From Candidatus Heimdallarchaeota archaeon (GTDB lineage Archaea > Asgardarchaeota > Heimdallarchaeia > Heimdallarchaeales > Heimdallarchaeaceae), in contig JAUVXV010000010.1 in assembly GCA_030603365.1 (NCBI GenBank), positions 79,925-143,924 of the forward strand: a DNA stretch of 64,000 nt, in the 5' to 3' direction. The translations under genes were made by a program, and so were the position numbers. Below the pieces are notes generated by a model, which was given only the letters and a program-made list of their open reading frames with translations, did not search any database and had not been told where the DNA came from. Below are positions 24,909 through 33,963 of the stretch, piece by piece (the stretch's first letter is position 1; each line of letters opens with the position of its first letter).

Positions 24909-25649
24909 ATGAGAAAATGGAATTTCAAAGTAGTTTTAGCTGGTGATGGGGCGGTAGGAAAAACTTCTATTCGAGAAAGATATATGGGGAAAGGTTTTGA
25001 ATCCAGTTACTTAAAAACTATAGGTGCAGACTTTTCATCAAAGAAAATTCAAACTGATAAAGATTCCATTACTTTTCAAATTTGGGATCTAGCAGGTCAA
25101 GAAAGTTATCAAGCTGTCCGAAGTACTTTTTACAAGGGTGCTGGAGCAGCTATTTTAGTTTTTGATTGCCAAGATCCTGCTACTATGACCAATTTGAACA
25201 ACTGGCTAGAAGAAGCTATGGTTGGATCAAATAATGGGATCCTTATCTATTTTATTATTGCTAACAAAGTGGATTTAGAAGAGGGAAGAAGAGTTTCTAG
25301 AGATATGGCACTTGAATTCTGCAATCGATTAGAAGTAGAAACTGGAATTCACTTCTATTACAGTGAAACTAGTGCTTTAACTGGTCAGAATATCCAAGAA
25401 ACATTTGATTTCTTATCTTACAAGCTATTAGAAGCTAATAACATTCAAGATATTGTCCGTCCAGCTAATACTGAAGGTATAATTGATGTTAGAGAACAGA
25501 AGCAAGAAATTGTAATTACTGAAAAAGGAAAAAGTATTTCGCGAGAGGAAATTGACGATATTAATAACAGAATTGATGTTATTGAGGGAAGAATGAATAC
25601 CATTCAAACAATAATAAAGAAAATAGTTCAAAAAATGCAAGAAGAATAG
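24909..25649 (+). CDS. Ras-superfamily (Rab-like) small GTPase with C-terminal coiled coil
   Basis: All five G motifs are present: GDGAVGKTS (12-20), the effector-region Thr in LKTIGADF (near 38), DLAGQE (60-65), NKVD (119-122) and ETSAL (153-157). The spacing is Rab/Ras-like rather than Arf-like. Gln64 corresponds to the catalytic Gln of Ras. Beyond the G domain there is a 75-residue extension ending in a coiled coil (EIDDINNRIDVIEGRMNTIQ) without a C-terminal Cys motif, so membrane attachment would have to be through partners rather than prenylation. Asgard archaea have many such GTPases. It lies right after a coiled-coil gene and converges with the Yip1-like gene. Confidence 0.9.
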   Translation: MRKWNFKVVLAGDGAVGKTSIRERYMGKGFESSYLKTIGADFSSKKIQTDKDSITFQIWDLAGQESYQAVRSTFYKGAGAAILVFDCQDPATMTNLNNWLEEAMVGSNNGILIYFIIANKVDLEEGRRVSRDMALEFCNRLEVETGIHFYYSETSALTGQNIQETFDFLSYKLLEANNIQDIVRPANTEGIIDVREQKQEIVITEKGKSISREEIDDINNRIDVIEGRMNTIQTIIKKIVQKMQEE

Positions 25650-25660
25650 AGCTTCTTACT

Positions 25661-26944
25661 CTATTTCACAACTTTTTTCCCACAGTCTGTACAGAATTCA
25701 GCACCTGTTACTAGTATCGATGAGCATACTGGACATCTTTCATCTCTAGATTCCAAAGAATCGGTGGTATCTCTATTATAATTTCCAGAACTTTCTTTAT
25801 CATCTGAATTTGAAGGATTACCTATTCTCTTAACCCAATTAAGACTTGGAGGTTCAATATAGCTTTGGATTGATTGTTCATAGAAGTAAAACGTATTGAC
25901 ATCTACGAAGTTTGCAAAGGTTATACTTGCTGCTAAGACTAAAATTACTATTCCTACAAGAACATATTCCCAAGCTGCTACGTTTATTTCTATTGTAGTT
26001 GTTAGGAGTGTGGAAACTACGTGTGAGGTAGGAGAAAATGTAGCTATAATTAACGAAGCAGGAAGAATATAAGAGAATGCAATTACCTCTACTGTTCGTC
26101 TAGCACCTATTTTTGGAAATTGAAAAGCATCTAGAAAATCTTGGAAAACTCCGGCACTTCGTATCAAAGTCAATATTTTGGCAATACGAAAAGTTGGAGA
26201 AAGAAAAGCAACTAGTAGGATGATTATAATTGAGGGGACATACATTGAGATAGGTGAGCTAATAGGTTCAGAATGGGGAAAGAACAATTTCAAACAAATA
26301 ACAGAAATTGTACTTATCAAACCTACTTGAATTGCTTGAATTAGACTAAAGGAAAAGAAATTTGATTTACTCATCTTGAGAGGCTTTTCATCCCAATTCG
26401 AGAGAACTTGTGCAGTTTTGAAACAGCTCAAATAAGAGAGCCCTGAGTATACTAATGCAATAAAAGTGGCTAGAAATATTGACAACCAGTTTGAAGGGAT
26501 CAAATTCAATGTTACTAATAGAATTATACTGGAGAAGAAAAGTAGAGAAACTGAAATTAAGGTATTTAAACCACCTAAAAGTATGCTTTCAAAGAATGAA
26601 AGTTGTTTGAATCTTTTCACATTTAATTTGGGAGACCTAAAGCCTTCACTATAGCTTATTTCCCCCTTCATTTTCAATGGAACTATATTTTCAGAAACTT
26701 GCCAAGCATATTGAGTTTTATCAACAATGAATCCTCCGTCTATGGGTTTTGTATCCAAAGGTTCATCTCTTAAAAATGGTTTGGAATTTGGATGCCCAGA
26801 AGGTAGGTCAATTGGAGAATCAAATGTGTCAGTTGGCTTTTTCACTTCTTCTACTAATTCTGTACCACAAACAGAACAGAATATCACTTTGTTAGGAAAG
26901 GTCGAATTACATATAGCACATTTCTTGTTAGAAATAGGGCTCAC
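25661..26944 (-). CDS. Yip1-like multi-pass membrane protein with zinc ribbons at both ends
   Basis: The 427-residue protein starts with GTG. Residues 9-26 form a ribbon (CAICNSTFPNKVIFCSVCG); a loop follows, then about five hydrophobic helices (residues 130-355), then a second ribbon (CPVCSSILVTGAEFCTDCG) at the C-terminus. The membrane part resembles the Yip1 superfamily, which in eukaryotes binds Rab GTPases; archaea and bacteria also carry zinc-ribbon plus Yip1 proteins of unknown role. Its end faces that of the small GTPase, 11 bp apart. The start overlaps a small upstream frame by 17 bp. Confidence 0.65.
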   Translation of the reverse strand: MSPISNKKCAICNSTFPNKVIFCSVCGTELVEEVKKPTDTFDSPIDLPSGHPNSKPFLRDEPLDTKPIDGGFIVDKTQYAWQVSENIVPLKMKGEISYSEGFRSPKLNVKRFKQLSFFESILLGGLNTLISVSLLFFSSIILLVTLNLIPSNWLSIFLATFIALVYSGLSYLSCFKTAQVLSNWDEKPLKMSKSNFFSFSLIQAIQVGLISTISVICLKLFFPHSEPISSPISMYVPSIIIILLVAFLSPTFRIAKILTLIRSAGVFQDFLDAFQFPKIGARRTVEVIAFSYILPASLIIATFSPTSHVVSTLLTTTIEINVAAWEYVLVGIVILVLAASITFANFVDVNTFYFYEQSIQSYIEPPSLNWVKRIGNPSNSDDKESSGNYNRDTTDSLESRDERCPVCSSILVTGAEFCTDCGKKVVK

Positions 26945-27059
26945 CTAAGTATACATTGCAACTTTCTTTATATAATTCGGCAATACGTGGATATTTTTTA
27001 GGAAAATGCTTTTCTTTTTCTAATAAGAGAAAAAACAGTCTCTCGTTCTCTTTTTCCAT
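26928..27059 (-). CDS. small acidic/basic ORF coupled to the Yip1-like gene
   Basis: Forty-three residues from an ATG at 27059 (MEKENERLFFLLLEKEKHFP and PRIAELYKESCNVYLGEPYF). The frame extends to a TTG at 27125, but that would run into the divergent gene at 27110. Its stop lies 17 bp inside the Yip1-like gene, and no other ribosome site is seen there, which suggests translational coupling. It may instead be only a leader. No family is recognised. Confidence 0.35.
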   Translation of the reverse strand: MEKENERLFFLLLEKEKHFPKKYPRIAELYKESCNVYLGEPYF

Positions 27060-27109
27060 TTCGAGCAGTTTAAATATTCTGGATATTGTATTAGACTTGG
27101 TTATTACTG

Positions 27110-28567
27110 ATGAGTGAATCTCCAAAGGAAAAAAACCAAGTGTTTTCCGACTATATTTCTCTTGTTAAAAAAATAGAGAAAATTGTTGAAGAAACTCCTG
27201 ATATTATTAAAGGAGATGAACTCAAGGTTGAACAACCAACAGAAAGTGGTTCAGAATCGCAACCAGATTCTATTACTCAGAAAGAAGAGATTGTTGAAGT
27301 AGAACAACAAACATCAAAGCTTGAAGAAAGAATTTCGGAAGTTGCGGCAAAGGCAGATGGGTCTATTAGTCAAAAAAAGATTGAGGATCTTATTAGAACT
27401 GAAAAAGAATTAATAGAATTCTATTCCAATGCAAAAATCCAGTTATCTGACTTCTATTTCAAAGAAAAGGAGAAACAGGAAAATGAAATTATCAATGGAA
27501 TCAAGACCAAACTTCAATCTCTTGAAAAAATTTCTGTGAAAAAAAGAGAAACATATGGTATACCTTTTGCTTTATGTAAGTTAGAAGGAAAATACCAAGC
27601 TATAATACCCGTTGAAATTGACAAAATCAAACTTCCAACACTAATGGTTGGAGCAAACAAAAATTTCAAATTACTGCTTGTGAGTAATGATGAGATCTTA
27701 AATCTAACACCAAATGAGCAAAACCTTTGGAATCAAGCTTTTAACAGATTCCAGATTAAATTAACTCAGATACTAAGCAGCAGAGCAAAAGAAAATCTTA
27801 CTAAAGTCTCTCCGAAAATGAAGTTATTTAAAATCGATTCCTCAAAAATTCATCATTATATCAAGGAATATGAAACTAGATTACAAGGTCTTCAGAATTA
27901 TCAACAAGAGATTTTAAAACATTTACAAGAAATCAACAATTTAATTATCAATGAAAACTCCTTCTGGAAAAATGATGATGAGTTTCAAAAAGCAAAACAA
28001 GAATTAAAAAACCAACTGATAGAATTTGAAGAAAAACAGAAGAAAATCAGTAGAGAATCTCAAGTGGATTTTATTAAATTAAAAAGAATACAAAAACGAC
28101 TAGATGCAAGAACGAAAAAATACAAACTTGATGAGAAGAGGAATAAAAAAATCCCAAGAGAGGAGAAAGAAAAACTCATCAAGGAAGTTAGAGAATTTCA
28201 GAGTAAAAAATTGCACATTCATGAAAATATCGAGCATACAAAAAGAATGGAAGAAACGCTAAGAAAATGGGTTGAAATATTCTCTCAGACTGATATAAAC
28301 CAAGCTAATGAGATGATGCTAGAAAACTATTATCAAGGTTTAGTCGAAAAAATACAAACCTTTACTGAGACACAAGATATTGATAGCATCTTAGAAGGAT
28401 CTATTTTGGTAAGCTCAGACATATCAGAAATAATTTTACATGTTATTTATATCCCCACGACATTATATACTTACAAGGCAAAACAAGGAGGTCAAGATAT
28501 AGAAGGTAAAGCAATATTTTTGGCCCCAACTCAAGAAATAATCTTACTAAACCCATCAGTAGTTTAG
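27110..28567 (+). CDS. large coiled-coil protein, unknown function
   Basis: The 485-residue protein has an acidic, probably disordered head (about residues 30-75), a helix, a compact alpha/beta domain at about 145-235 (YGIPFALCKLEGKYQAIIPV, LPTLMVGANKNFKLLLV), a long coiled coil (about 250-400) with very basic stretches (KRIQKRLDARTKKYKLDEKR), and a C-terminal beta-rich end (LVSSDISEIILHVIYIPTTL). The first domain and the tail could pack together. I recognise no family. It is divergent from the Yip1-like gene. Confidence 0.6.
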   Translation: MSESPKEKNQVFSDYISLVKKIEKIVEETPDIIKGDELKVEQPTESGSESQPDSITQKEEIVEVEQQTSKLEERISEVAAKADGSISQKKIEDLIRTEKELIEFYSNAKIQLSDFYFKEKEKQENEIINGIKTKLQSLEKISVKKRETYGIPFALCKLEGKYQAIIPVEIDKIKLPTLMVGANKNFKLLLVSNDEILNLTPNEQNLWNQAFNRFQIKLTQILSSRAKENLTKVSPKMKLFKIDSSKIHHYIKEYETRLQGLQNYQQEILKHLQEINNLIINENSFWKNDDEFQKAKQELKNQLIEFEEKQKKISRESQVDFIKLKRIQKRLDARTKKYKLDEKRNKKIPREEKEKLIKEVREFQSKKLHIHENIEHTKRMEETLRKWVEIFSQTDINQANEMMLENYYQGLVEKIQTFTETQDIDSILEGSILVSSDISEIILHVIYIPTTLYTYKAKQGGQDIEGKAIFLAPTQEIILLNPSVV

Positions 28568-28657
28568 TTATTATAATAAGCACGTTAGGCTCATTCTAGT
28601 ATTTTGAAAATAGGGCTTTGAACAACTTTATTAGTGCTTGTTTGTCTAATGAAATAG

Positions 28658-29383
28658 ATGAGAACAGAAATTGTTGAATGTGACAATGTTTCAAAACACT
28701 TCATCATAGGTACAAATGTTGTGAAAGCTGTTCAAGGGGTAGATATGATTCTAAGAGAAGGAGAATTCACATCAATAGTTGGACCAAGTGGGAGTGGAAA
28801 AACAACCTTACTCAACCTAATTGGAACTTTAGAGGTACCAACTAGAGGTAAAATTATTATTAACAATACAGACTTAAGCAGTTTCTCGAACTATGAATTA
28901 ACTAATTTTAGAAGAAAAAACCTAGGATTTGTGTTCCAATTCTTTAACTTAATTGAAGGATTAACATCAGAAGAAAATATAGAACTTCCTTTGATATTTG
29001 ATTCTGTACCTTACGAGGAAAGAAAAACTAGAGTGAATCAAATAATTAAAGAATTTGATTTAGAACATCTGAATGGAAAATTCCCCGAAGAGTTAAGCTC
29101 TGGAGAGAGACAAAGGGTTGCAATTATGCGTGCTTTAATCAATAATCCAGTAATGCTTCTTGCTGATGAACCAACAGGAAATCTGGACACAAAGACAGGA
29201 CAAGCAGTACTAGATCTATTCAAAGAATTGAATGAAGAAAGAGGAACATCCATCGCTTTGGTAACACATGATTTAGCAGCAGCAAAAAGAGCAAAACGTA
29301 TTCTTCATATGCACGATGGTAAAATAACCTTTGATCAACAAGATTTAGATGTTGAGATTCCAGAACCAAAATCCAAGATTTAA
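28658..29383 (+). CDS. ABC transporter ATP-binding protein, LolD/MacB type, without a permease
   Basis: The 241-residue protein carries Walker A GPSGSGKTT, Q-loop region FVFQFFNLIEGLT, an altered signature LSSGERQRVAIMRA (usual LSGGQ), Walker B MLLADEPTGNLD and the H-loop VTHDL. The TGNLD-type Walker B and the sequence around it are typical of the LolD/MacB/FtsE group, which pairs with FtsX-like permeases. No such permease is adjacent: the next genes belong to a Dpp-type transporter. It therefore either works with a permease encoded elsewhere or is an orphan. Confidence 0.88.
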   Translation: MRTEIVECDNVSKHFIIGTNVVKAVQGVDMILREGEFTSIVGPSGSGKTTLLNLIGTLEVPTRGKIIINNTDLSSFSNYELTNFRRKNLGFVFQFFNLIEGLTSEENIELPLIFDSVPYEERKTRVNQIIKEFDLEHLNGKFPEELSSGERQRVAIMRALINNPVMLLADEPTGNLDTKTGQAVLDLFKELNEERGTSIALVTHDLAAAKRAKRILHMHDGKITFDQQDLDVEIPEPKSKI

Positions 29384-29458
29384 GAAAAACCAGTTTATTT
29401 TAGTGATAGCCCGACCTTCAACCCATTTATATATCTTTCCCCTAGTTAGAAGATAATA

Positions 29459-29468
29459 CTTATAAAAG
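29459..29468 (+). promoter_or_regulatory. TATA box of the dppBC transcript
   Basis: CTTATAAAAG lies 75 bp before the first permease gene. The identical ten bases precede the dppD-dppF transcript at 32836-32845, so the two halves of the split transporter share the same core promoter. Confidence 0.55.
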
Positions 29469-29543
29469 CACGTAGATTTTTGAGTATAATTAGTGACTCA
29501 CTATTACTCAAATTTCGAGTAAAAACTTCGCGGAGAAAAATAA

Positions 29544-30551
29544 ATGTCATTAAGAGGATTTATAGTTAGAAGAACCATTTATATTGTCCCTGTTATGCTA
29601 GGTATTACATTGATGAATTTTACTCTAATCAATGTAAGCCCAGGTGACCCGGTTGTTGTAAGAATAGGTCTGATTCATTGTGAATCACCGGAATGTTACA
29701 ACCAGGCGTATAACAAAGAAGCTATAGAAATGGGTCTCTTAGATCGTGAAATGTATACTGTTCCATGGTTTACTAGATATGTTGATTTCGTTAATGATTT
29801 ATTGCACTTTGATCTGGGGAATAGTTGGTATAATACTCAGGCGGGAGAGGGAATACCTATCGCGCAAATTATCTCAGAACGTGCAATATATACTATAACA
29901 CTCAATGTTATATCGTTTGTTTTATCGCTTTTACTGGCTACAGCAATAGGTGTAGTCTCTGCTACAAGACAAAATTCATTTTGGGACAGATCACTTACAA
30001 TAGCGATGCTACTAGGATACTCCATGCCACTGTTTTGGCTAGCTAAGCTTCTGATGTTATTATCGTTTAGCTTGTTTAATTTTACCGGAGTAGCCAACAA
30101 GGACGCTTTCAGAAAACCACTGTTTTTAAATCCAGCTTTCTATAAATATCTAATACTACCAACATTAGCACTAACTCTTGGTGGGTTAGTGTTCATGGCA
30201 AGATTGATTAGATCACAACTACTGGAGATTTTAAGACAAGATTACATTACAACGGCGAAAGCGAAAGGGTTGGATAATCGAGCGGTAATTTACAAACATG
30301 CATTCAGAAACGGGCTATTACCAATAGTTACAATCATTGGTAATTCACTACCTGGATTACTAGCAGGTTCAGTCATGATTGAAAGTGTTTTCGGATGGCC
30401 AGGATTAGGTACAGTATTCCTTGAAGGAGCTCTCTTTAGAGATTATCCTTTGATGATGGCAACTAACACGATATTTCCGCTGCTTTTTTTGATAGCGCGG
30501 TTACTTACGGATATCACGTACGTGTTTATTGACCCGAGGATTAAGTATTAG
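29544..30551 (+). CDS. dppB: peptide ABC transporter permease, DppB family
   Basis: The 335-residue protein shows the DppB pattern: an N-terminal helix (RGFIVRRTIYIVPVMLGITL), NVSPGDPVV, the periplasmic-side loop, five or six further helices, the coupling helix EAA-like QLLEILRQDYITTAKAKGL followed by KHAFRNGLLPIVTIIGN, and the end FGWPGLGTVFLEGALFRDYP. It forms the inner-membrane pore with DppC for import of di- or oligopeptides. An 84-bp leader follows the TATA box. DppC starts 11 bp after it. Confidence 0.93.
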   Translation: MSLRGFIVRRTIYIVPVMLGITLMNFTLINVSPGDPVVVRIGLIHCESPECYNQAYNKEAIEMGLLDREMYTVPWFTRYVDFVNDLLHFDLGNSWYNTQAGEGIPIAQIISERAIYTITLNVISFVLSLLLATAIGVVSATRQNSFWDRSLTIAMLLGYSMPLFWLAKLLMLLSFSLFNFTGVANKDAFRKPLFLNPAFYKYLILPTLALTLGGLVFMARLIRSQLLEILRQDYITTAKAKGLDNRAVIYKHAFRNGLLPIVTIIGNSLPGLLAGSVMIESVFGWPGLGTVFLEGALFRDYPLMMATNTIFPLLFLIARLLTDITYVFIDPRIKY

Positions 30552-30562
30552 AGGTGTAAAGT

Positions 30563-31624
30563 GTGGCAACTGTAGACAGAGAAGAAAGAGAAGAATTTCT
30601 ACTTGATGAGAAGACATTAAGAGAAATCGATACAATGAAAGGAGCTGGACAATGGTCAATTGTTTGGCGCCGTATTAAGAAAGACAAGATGGGTATGCTT
30701 GGTCTTTACATCGTCCTATTTTTAATTCTGATGGCTTTTACATCATGGATACTGCTATCATTCGACCAATTTTTAACAGACAGAGACATTCTTTTTGGAG
30801 ACCCCAACAACTCTATCAGTTTGAATAACTTATATGTCGAACTGTGGGTGCCGGGTATGCCTAAAGAGAATCCCATTGTCTTATTCAACCATCCTAGATA
30901 TCAATTCGCAGATCAAGCCAAATTACCTCCATCATTTGAACATCCCTTTGGAACTGATAGAAATGGACAAGACATGTTATCCAGAGTTTTCTTTGGAGCA
31001 ACCGTTTCATTAGCCCTTGGGTTTTTAGGTCAGATGACGACAGTAATTATTGGTACATTCTTAGGAGCGATAGCTGGATTTTATGGTGGTTTAATCGACG
31101 AAGTTCTGCAAAGAATTATCGAAATACTATATTCAATGCCTGGATTCATATTGATGATCTTCATCATTGTGCTATTCGAAGACGTGAATATACCGGGTGG
31201 GCGGTACGCGGTTGTAGTTATCTTCTTCTCCCTAATCGGATGGGGAGGCACGGCGTTGATCGTGCGGTCGAACTTCTTCTCGCTGAAACAGCAAGATTTT
31301 GTGGAAGCGGAAAAAGCGCTAGGAGCGAGCGACATGAGGATTATCTTCAAACATATACTACCGAACTCACTAGCACCACTGATTATTATCGTAACGCTTG
31401 GAATTGCGGGAACGATTTTCCTATTTGCGGCGTTGGCATTCTTCGGTTTCGGAGATCCAAATGCAGTAAGTTGGGGAGACGATCTCAACAAGTGGCAAAA
31501 CGATTTAATCGAATATCCGTGGATGCCGATGTTTCCGGCTCTATTTATATTCTTCACGGTGTTAGGCTTTAATCTACTCGGTGATTCCCTCAGGGACGCA
31601 TTAGACCCAAGACTGAAGGATTAA
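30563..31624 (+). CDS. dppC: peptide ABC transporter permease, DppC family
   Basis: The 353-residue protein starts with GTG after a GAGGTG ribosome site. It has the family's N-terminal helix (GMLGLYIVLFLILMAFTSWI), the HPFGTDRNGQDMLSRVFFGA motif, six helices, and the coupling loop DFVEAEKALGASDMRIIFKH followed by ILPNSLAPLIIIVTLGI. The segment between the first helix and HPFGTD is longer than usual, about 55 residues. The DNA from about 31180 to 31600 is richer in GC and CpG than its surroundings (for example CGGTACGCGG), a local shift in codon choice. Confidence 0.93.
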   Translation: MATVDREEREEFLLDEKTLREIDTMKGAGQWSIVWRRIKKDKMGMLGLYIVLFLILMAFTSWILLSFDQFLTDRDILFGDPNNSISLNNLYVELWVPGMPKENPIVLFNHPRYQFADQAKLPPSFEHPFGTDRNGQDMLSRVFFGATVSLALGFLGQMTTVIIGTFLGAIAGFYGGLIDEVLQRIIEILYSMPGFILMIFIIVLFEDVNIPGGRYAVVVIFFSLIGWGGTALIVRSNFFSLKQQDFVEAEKALGASDMRIIFKHILPNSLAPLIIIVTLGIAGTIFLFAALAFFGFGDPNAVSWGDDLNKWQNDLIEYPWMPMFPALFIFFTVLGFNLLGDSLRDALDPRLKD

Positions 31625-31943
31625 TATCCCTTCTTTCAAACCTTTTTTCTCATTTTATTTTTATTTCATGAGACAATTTTGTTGACATTTAAACTAAAAA
31701 CTGCAAACTAGCTGCAGCGATATTTACCTAGTTTATTAATTAATTTGAGAATTAAAGGTTGATAAGCTTCTGCTTATCTTTGTTTAGTCGCAAATCTTGT
31801 AGAATGGGTGTAGATAAGAAAGGGAGGGAGTCACCACCACCTATTCCATTTGATTGCCTGCTCTATTGGTTTCTTTCTTCTCTATAGGTAAAAAATTCTT
31901 TTGACTATATAAACCAAAGTCCCTATTATTCAGTGAGGAAGAA
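31625..31943. other. intergenic region between dppC and the inserted gene
   Basis: Starts with a T-rich stretch (about 31632-31672) that could end the dppBC transcript. A perfect 7-bp stem-loop, GATAAGC-TTCT-GCTTATC, lies at 31761-31778 and is followed by TTTGTTT. A TATA box CTATATAAAC at 31905-31914 puts the transcript of the next gene just before its ATG, so that gene is nearly leaderless. Otherwise I see no gene. Confidence 0.5.
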
Positions 31944-32729
31944 ATGACCACTATCATAGACAATGTGCAACTGCAACCCCTCGTTAACAGTTTGCGAGAA
32001 CTGCATTCCCCCCTCTTTCTTGTTAATGGAAAGTTGGAACACATAAACAGAAGTTCAGACCAAAGGCATGTTTTTAGGTTTGTTGAGATTATTGCCAGCC
32101 TGACTAAACATACCATTTCTGAGAATATCTTTACTGAAGCTTTTCTCCAGTTTCAATATTTGAATGATCTTCTACAGGAAAGTCACTCTAATGATATGAG
32201 TTTCAATAATGATGATATGCTAGCATATTTTCTGGCGATGTTAGATACAACACTGACCATCCATGGTAAAGAACTACAAATGAAGCACATTCACAGAATT
32301 TTGAAATTCTGGGGAGTTGATAAAGACTTAGATGTTTTTTCTAGAAAGCTCACACAAGCAAAAACCATTCTAGACAACGCTGGTCTTCTTCGAGACAATA
32401 GTAGGAAATGTACCGAAGAGCTCCTTTCGAAAGCTAATTTGTTATTCAGTTATCTCAAAGACATTTTCCCACACCAAACTTATCAGCTAGAACAGATTTT
32501 TGAACGTATTGAAATACTTGTTCAAAAGAAAATTCTCCCATATGCTAGTATTAGTAATGCAGCTCTAATCATGATAGTGTCGTTTTTCCCCTTATATTTA
32601 GAAATGCCAGCTGTTAAGCTATGTATTATGCTTCAGCTGAAAAAAGATTTGAATATAAATCTCACAAATCTAAAGAAGGATGTGGAAAGATTCCAGAACA
32701 AACTAGAGAAATATGATATGTTGAAGTGA
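31944..32729 (+). CDS. helical protein within the dpp locus, possibly cyclin-fold/TFB-like
   Basis: The 261-residue protein is almost all helical. Its last 60 residues (YASISNAALIMIVSFFPLYL to LNINLTNLKKDVERFQNKL) resemble the second cyclin repeat of TFIIB/TFB (P-x-SIAAAAIYIA to T-x-x-T-I-x-x-x-Y), and residues 40-190 could hold a first helical repeat. There is no N-terminal zinc ribbon or B-finger, so it would not be a standard TFB. It has its own promoter and splits the dpp genes into two transcripts. The TFB link is only by pattern. Confidence 0.4.
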   Translation: MTTIIDNVQLQPLVNSLRELHSPLFLVNGKLEHINRSSDQRHVFRFVEIIASLTKHTISENIFTEAFLQFQYLNDLLQESHSNDMSFNNDDMLAYFLAMLDTTLTIHGKELQMKHIHRILKFWGVDKDLDVFSRKLTQAKTILDNAGLLRDNSRKCTEELLSKANLLFSYLKDIFPHQTYQLEQIFERIEILVQKKILPYASISNAALIMIVSFFPLYLEMPAVKLCIMLQLKKDLNINLTNLKKDVERFQNKLEKYDMLK

Positions 32730-32835
32730 TATTTCTCAAGGTACTAAATGAAATCAAATAACTTATTTTTTCTGTTTAGGATTTTTTTCCCTAATGTCTA
32801 ATGTTTTTTTCAACTTCCGAGTAAAAATAGACAAA

Positions 32836-32845
32836 CTTATAAAAG
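32836..32845 (+). promoter_or_regulatory. TATA box of the dppD-dppF transcript
   Basis: CTTATAAAAG, identical to the ten bases upstream of dppB, lies 60 bp before the dppD start. The region downstream of it is A-rich. Confidence 0.55.
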
Positions 32846-32904
32846 TTAGAAAAACACAATCAACAAAGTATCATAATTATTAGCTAATAAAATAAAGTGA
32901 TTCT

Positions 32905-33963
32905 ATGAGTAGACCCCCTGAAGATATACTTTTAGAGATTAATGGACTTAAGACTTACTTTTTTACAGAAGAGGGTGTAGTAAAAGCTATTGAGTCAGTA
33001 GATCTTGTAGTTTATAAATCTGAAACATTGGGCTTAGTTGGTGAATCAGGTTCAGGTAAATCAGTTACTGCTTTATCAATTCTGGGGATTGTTCCTGACC
33101 CTCCAGGTAAAGTCCTAAGTGGTGAAGTGATGTTTCATGGTCAAGATTTGCGACATCTAAGTGACTCTGATATGCGAAAAATCAGAGGAAATCAAATCGC
33201 AATGATCTTCCAAGATCCAATGACCAGTCTTAATCCAGTATTCACCGTTGGTGATCAAATCAGTGAGGCTATCATGCTTCATCAAAAAGTTACTAAAAAG
33301 GAAGCCAGAGAGAAATCTGTTAAAATTATGTCTCTTGTAGGTATTCCTAGTGCTGATGAGCGTGTAGATAATTATCCCTTTGAATTTTCAGGTGGAATGA
33401 GACAAAGAGTAATGATTGCTATGAGTTTAAGTTGTAATCCTGAGCTTTTGATTGCTGACGAACCTTCAACTTCATTAGATGTGACAATTCAAGCACAGAT
33501 TCTCGAACTCTTAAAAGCTACAAGCGAAGAGTTCGATATGAGTATTATTCTTATCACTCACGATATGGGTGTTATAGCTGAAATGTGTGACCGTGTAGCT
33601 GTAATGTATGCGGGTTTCATTTGCGAAATTGGTGATATTATGGTTATTTTCAAATCACCTTATCATCCTTATACACGAGGGTTACTAGGTGCAATTCCGC
33701 GACCTGATGCAGCAAGAGAAGATCTGACGATTATCAGAGGTTCGATTCCAAATCTTATCAATCCTCCATCTGCATGTAGATTCCATCCGAGATGTGATTA
33801 CATGATGCGAGGGTTGTGTGAGACGGTACTTCCTGGTTTAGTTGAGATAGAATCAGGTCACAGGGTAAGATGCCACCTTTATACAGAAGAAGGAAAAGCT
33901 TGGATGCAAGAACGTGGTGAGAAGAGAGAGATTGGCCATGTGCCAAAAGCAGCAGTTATCTAG
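32905..33963 (+). CDS. dppD: peptide ABC transporter ATPase, DppD family
   Basis: The 352-residue protein has Walker A GESGSGKSV, Q-loop IFQDPMTSLNP, signature FSGGMRQRVMIA, Walker B LLIADEPSTSLD, and H-loop LITHD. The C-terminal oligopeptide-ABC extension with its four Cys (ACRFHPRCDYM, LCETV, HRVRCHLY) is present; this region holds an iron-sulfur cluster in some relatives. It energises the DppBC pore. The next gene starts right after its stop. Confidence 0.94.
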   Translation: MSRPPEDILLEINGLKTYFFTEEGVVKAIESVDLVVYKSETLGLVGESGSGKSVTALSILGIVPDPPGKVLSGEVMFHGQDLRHLSDSDMRKIRGNQIAMIFQDPMTSLNPVFTVGDQISEAIMLHQKVTKKEAREKSVKIMSLVGIPSADERVDNYPFEFSGGMRQRVMIAMSLSCNPELLIADEPSTSLDVTIQAQILELLKATSEEFDMSIILITHDMGVIAEMCDRVAVMYAGFICEIGDIMVIFKSPYHPYTRGLLGAIPRPDAAREDLTIIRGSIPNLINPPSACRFHPRCDYMMRGLCETVLPGLVEIESGHRVRCHLYTEEGKAWMQERGEKREIGHVPKAAVI

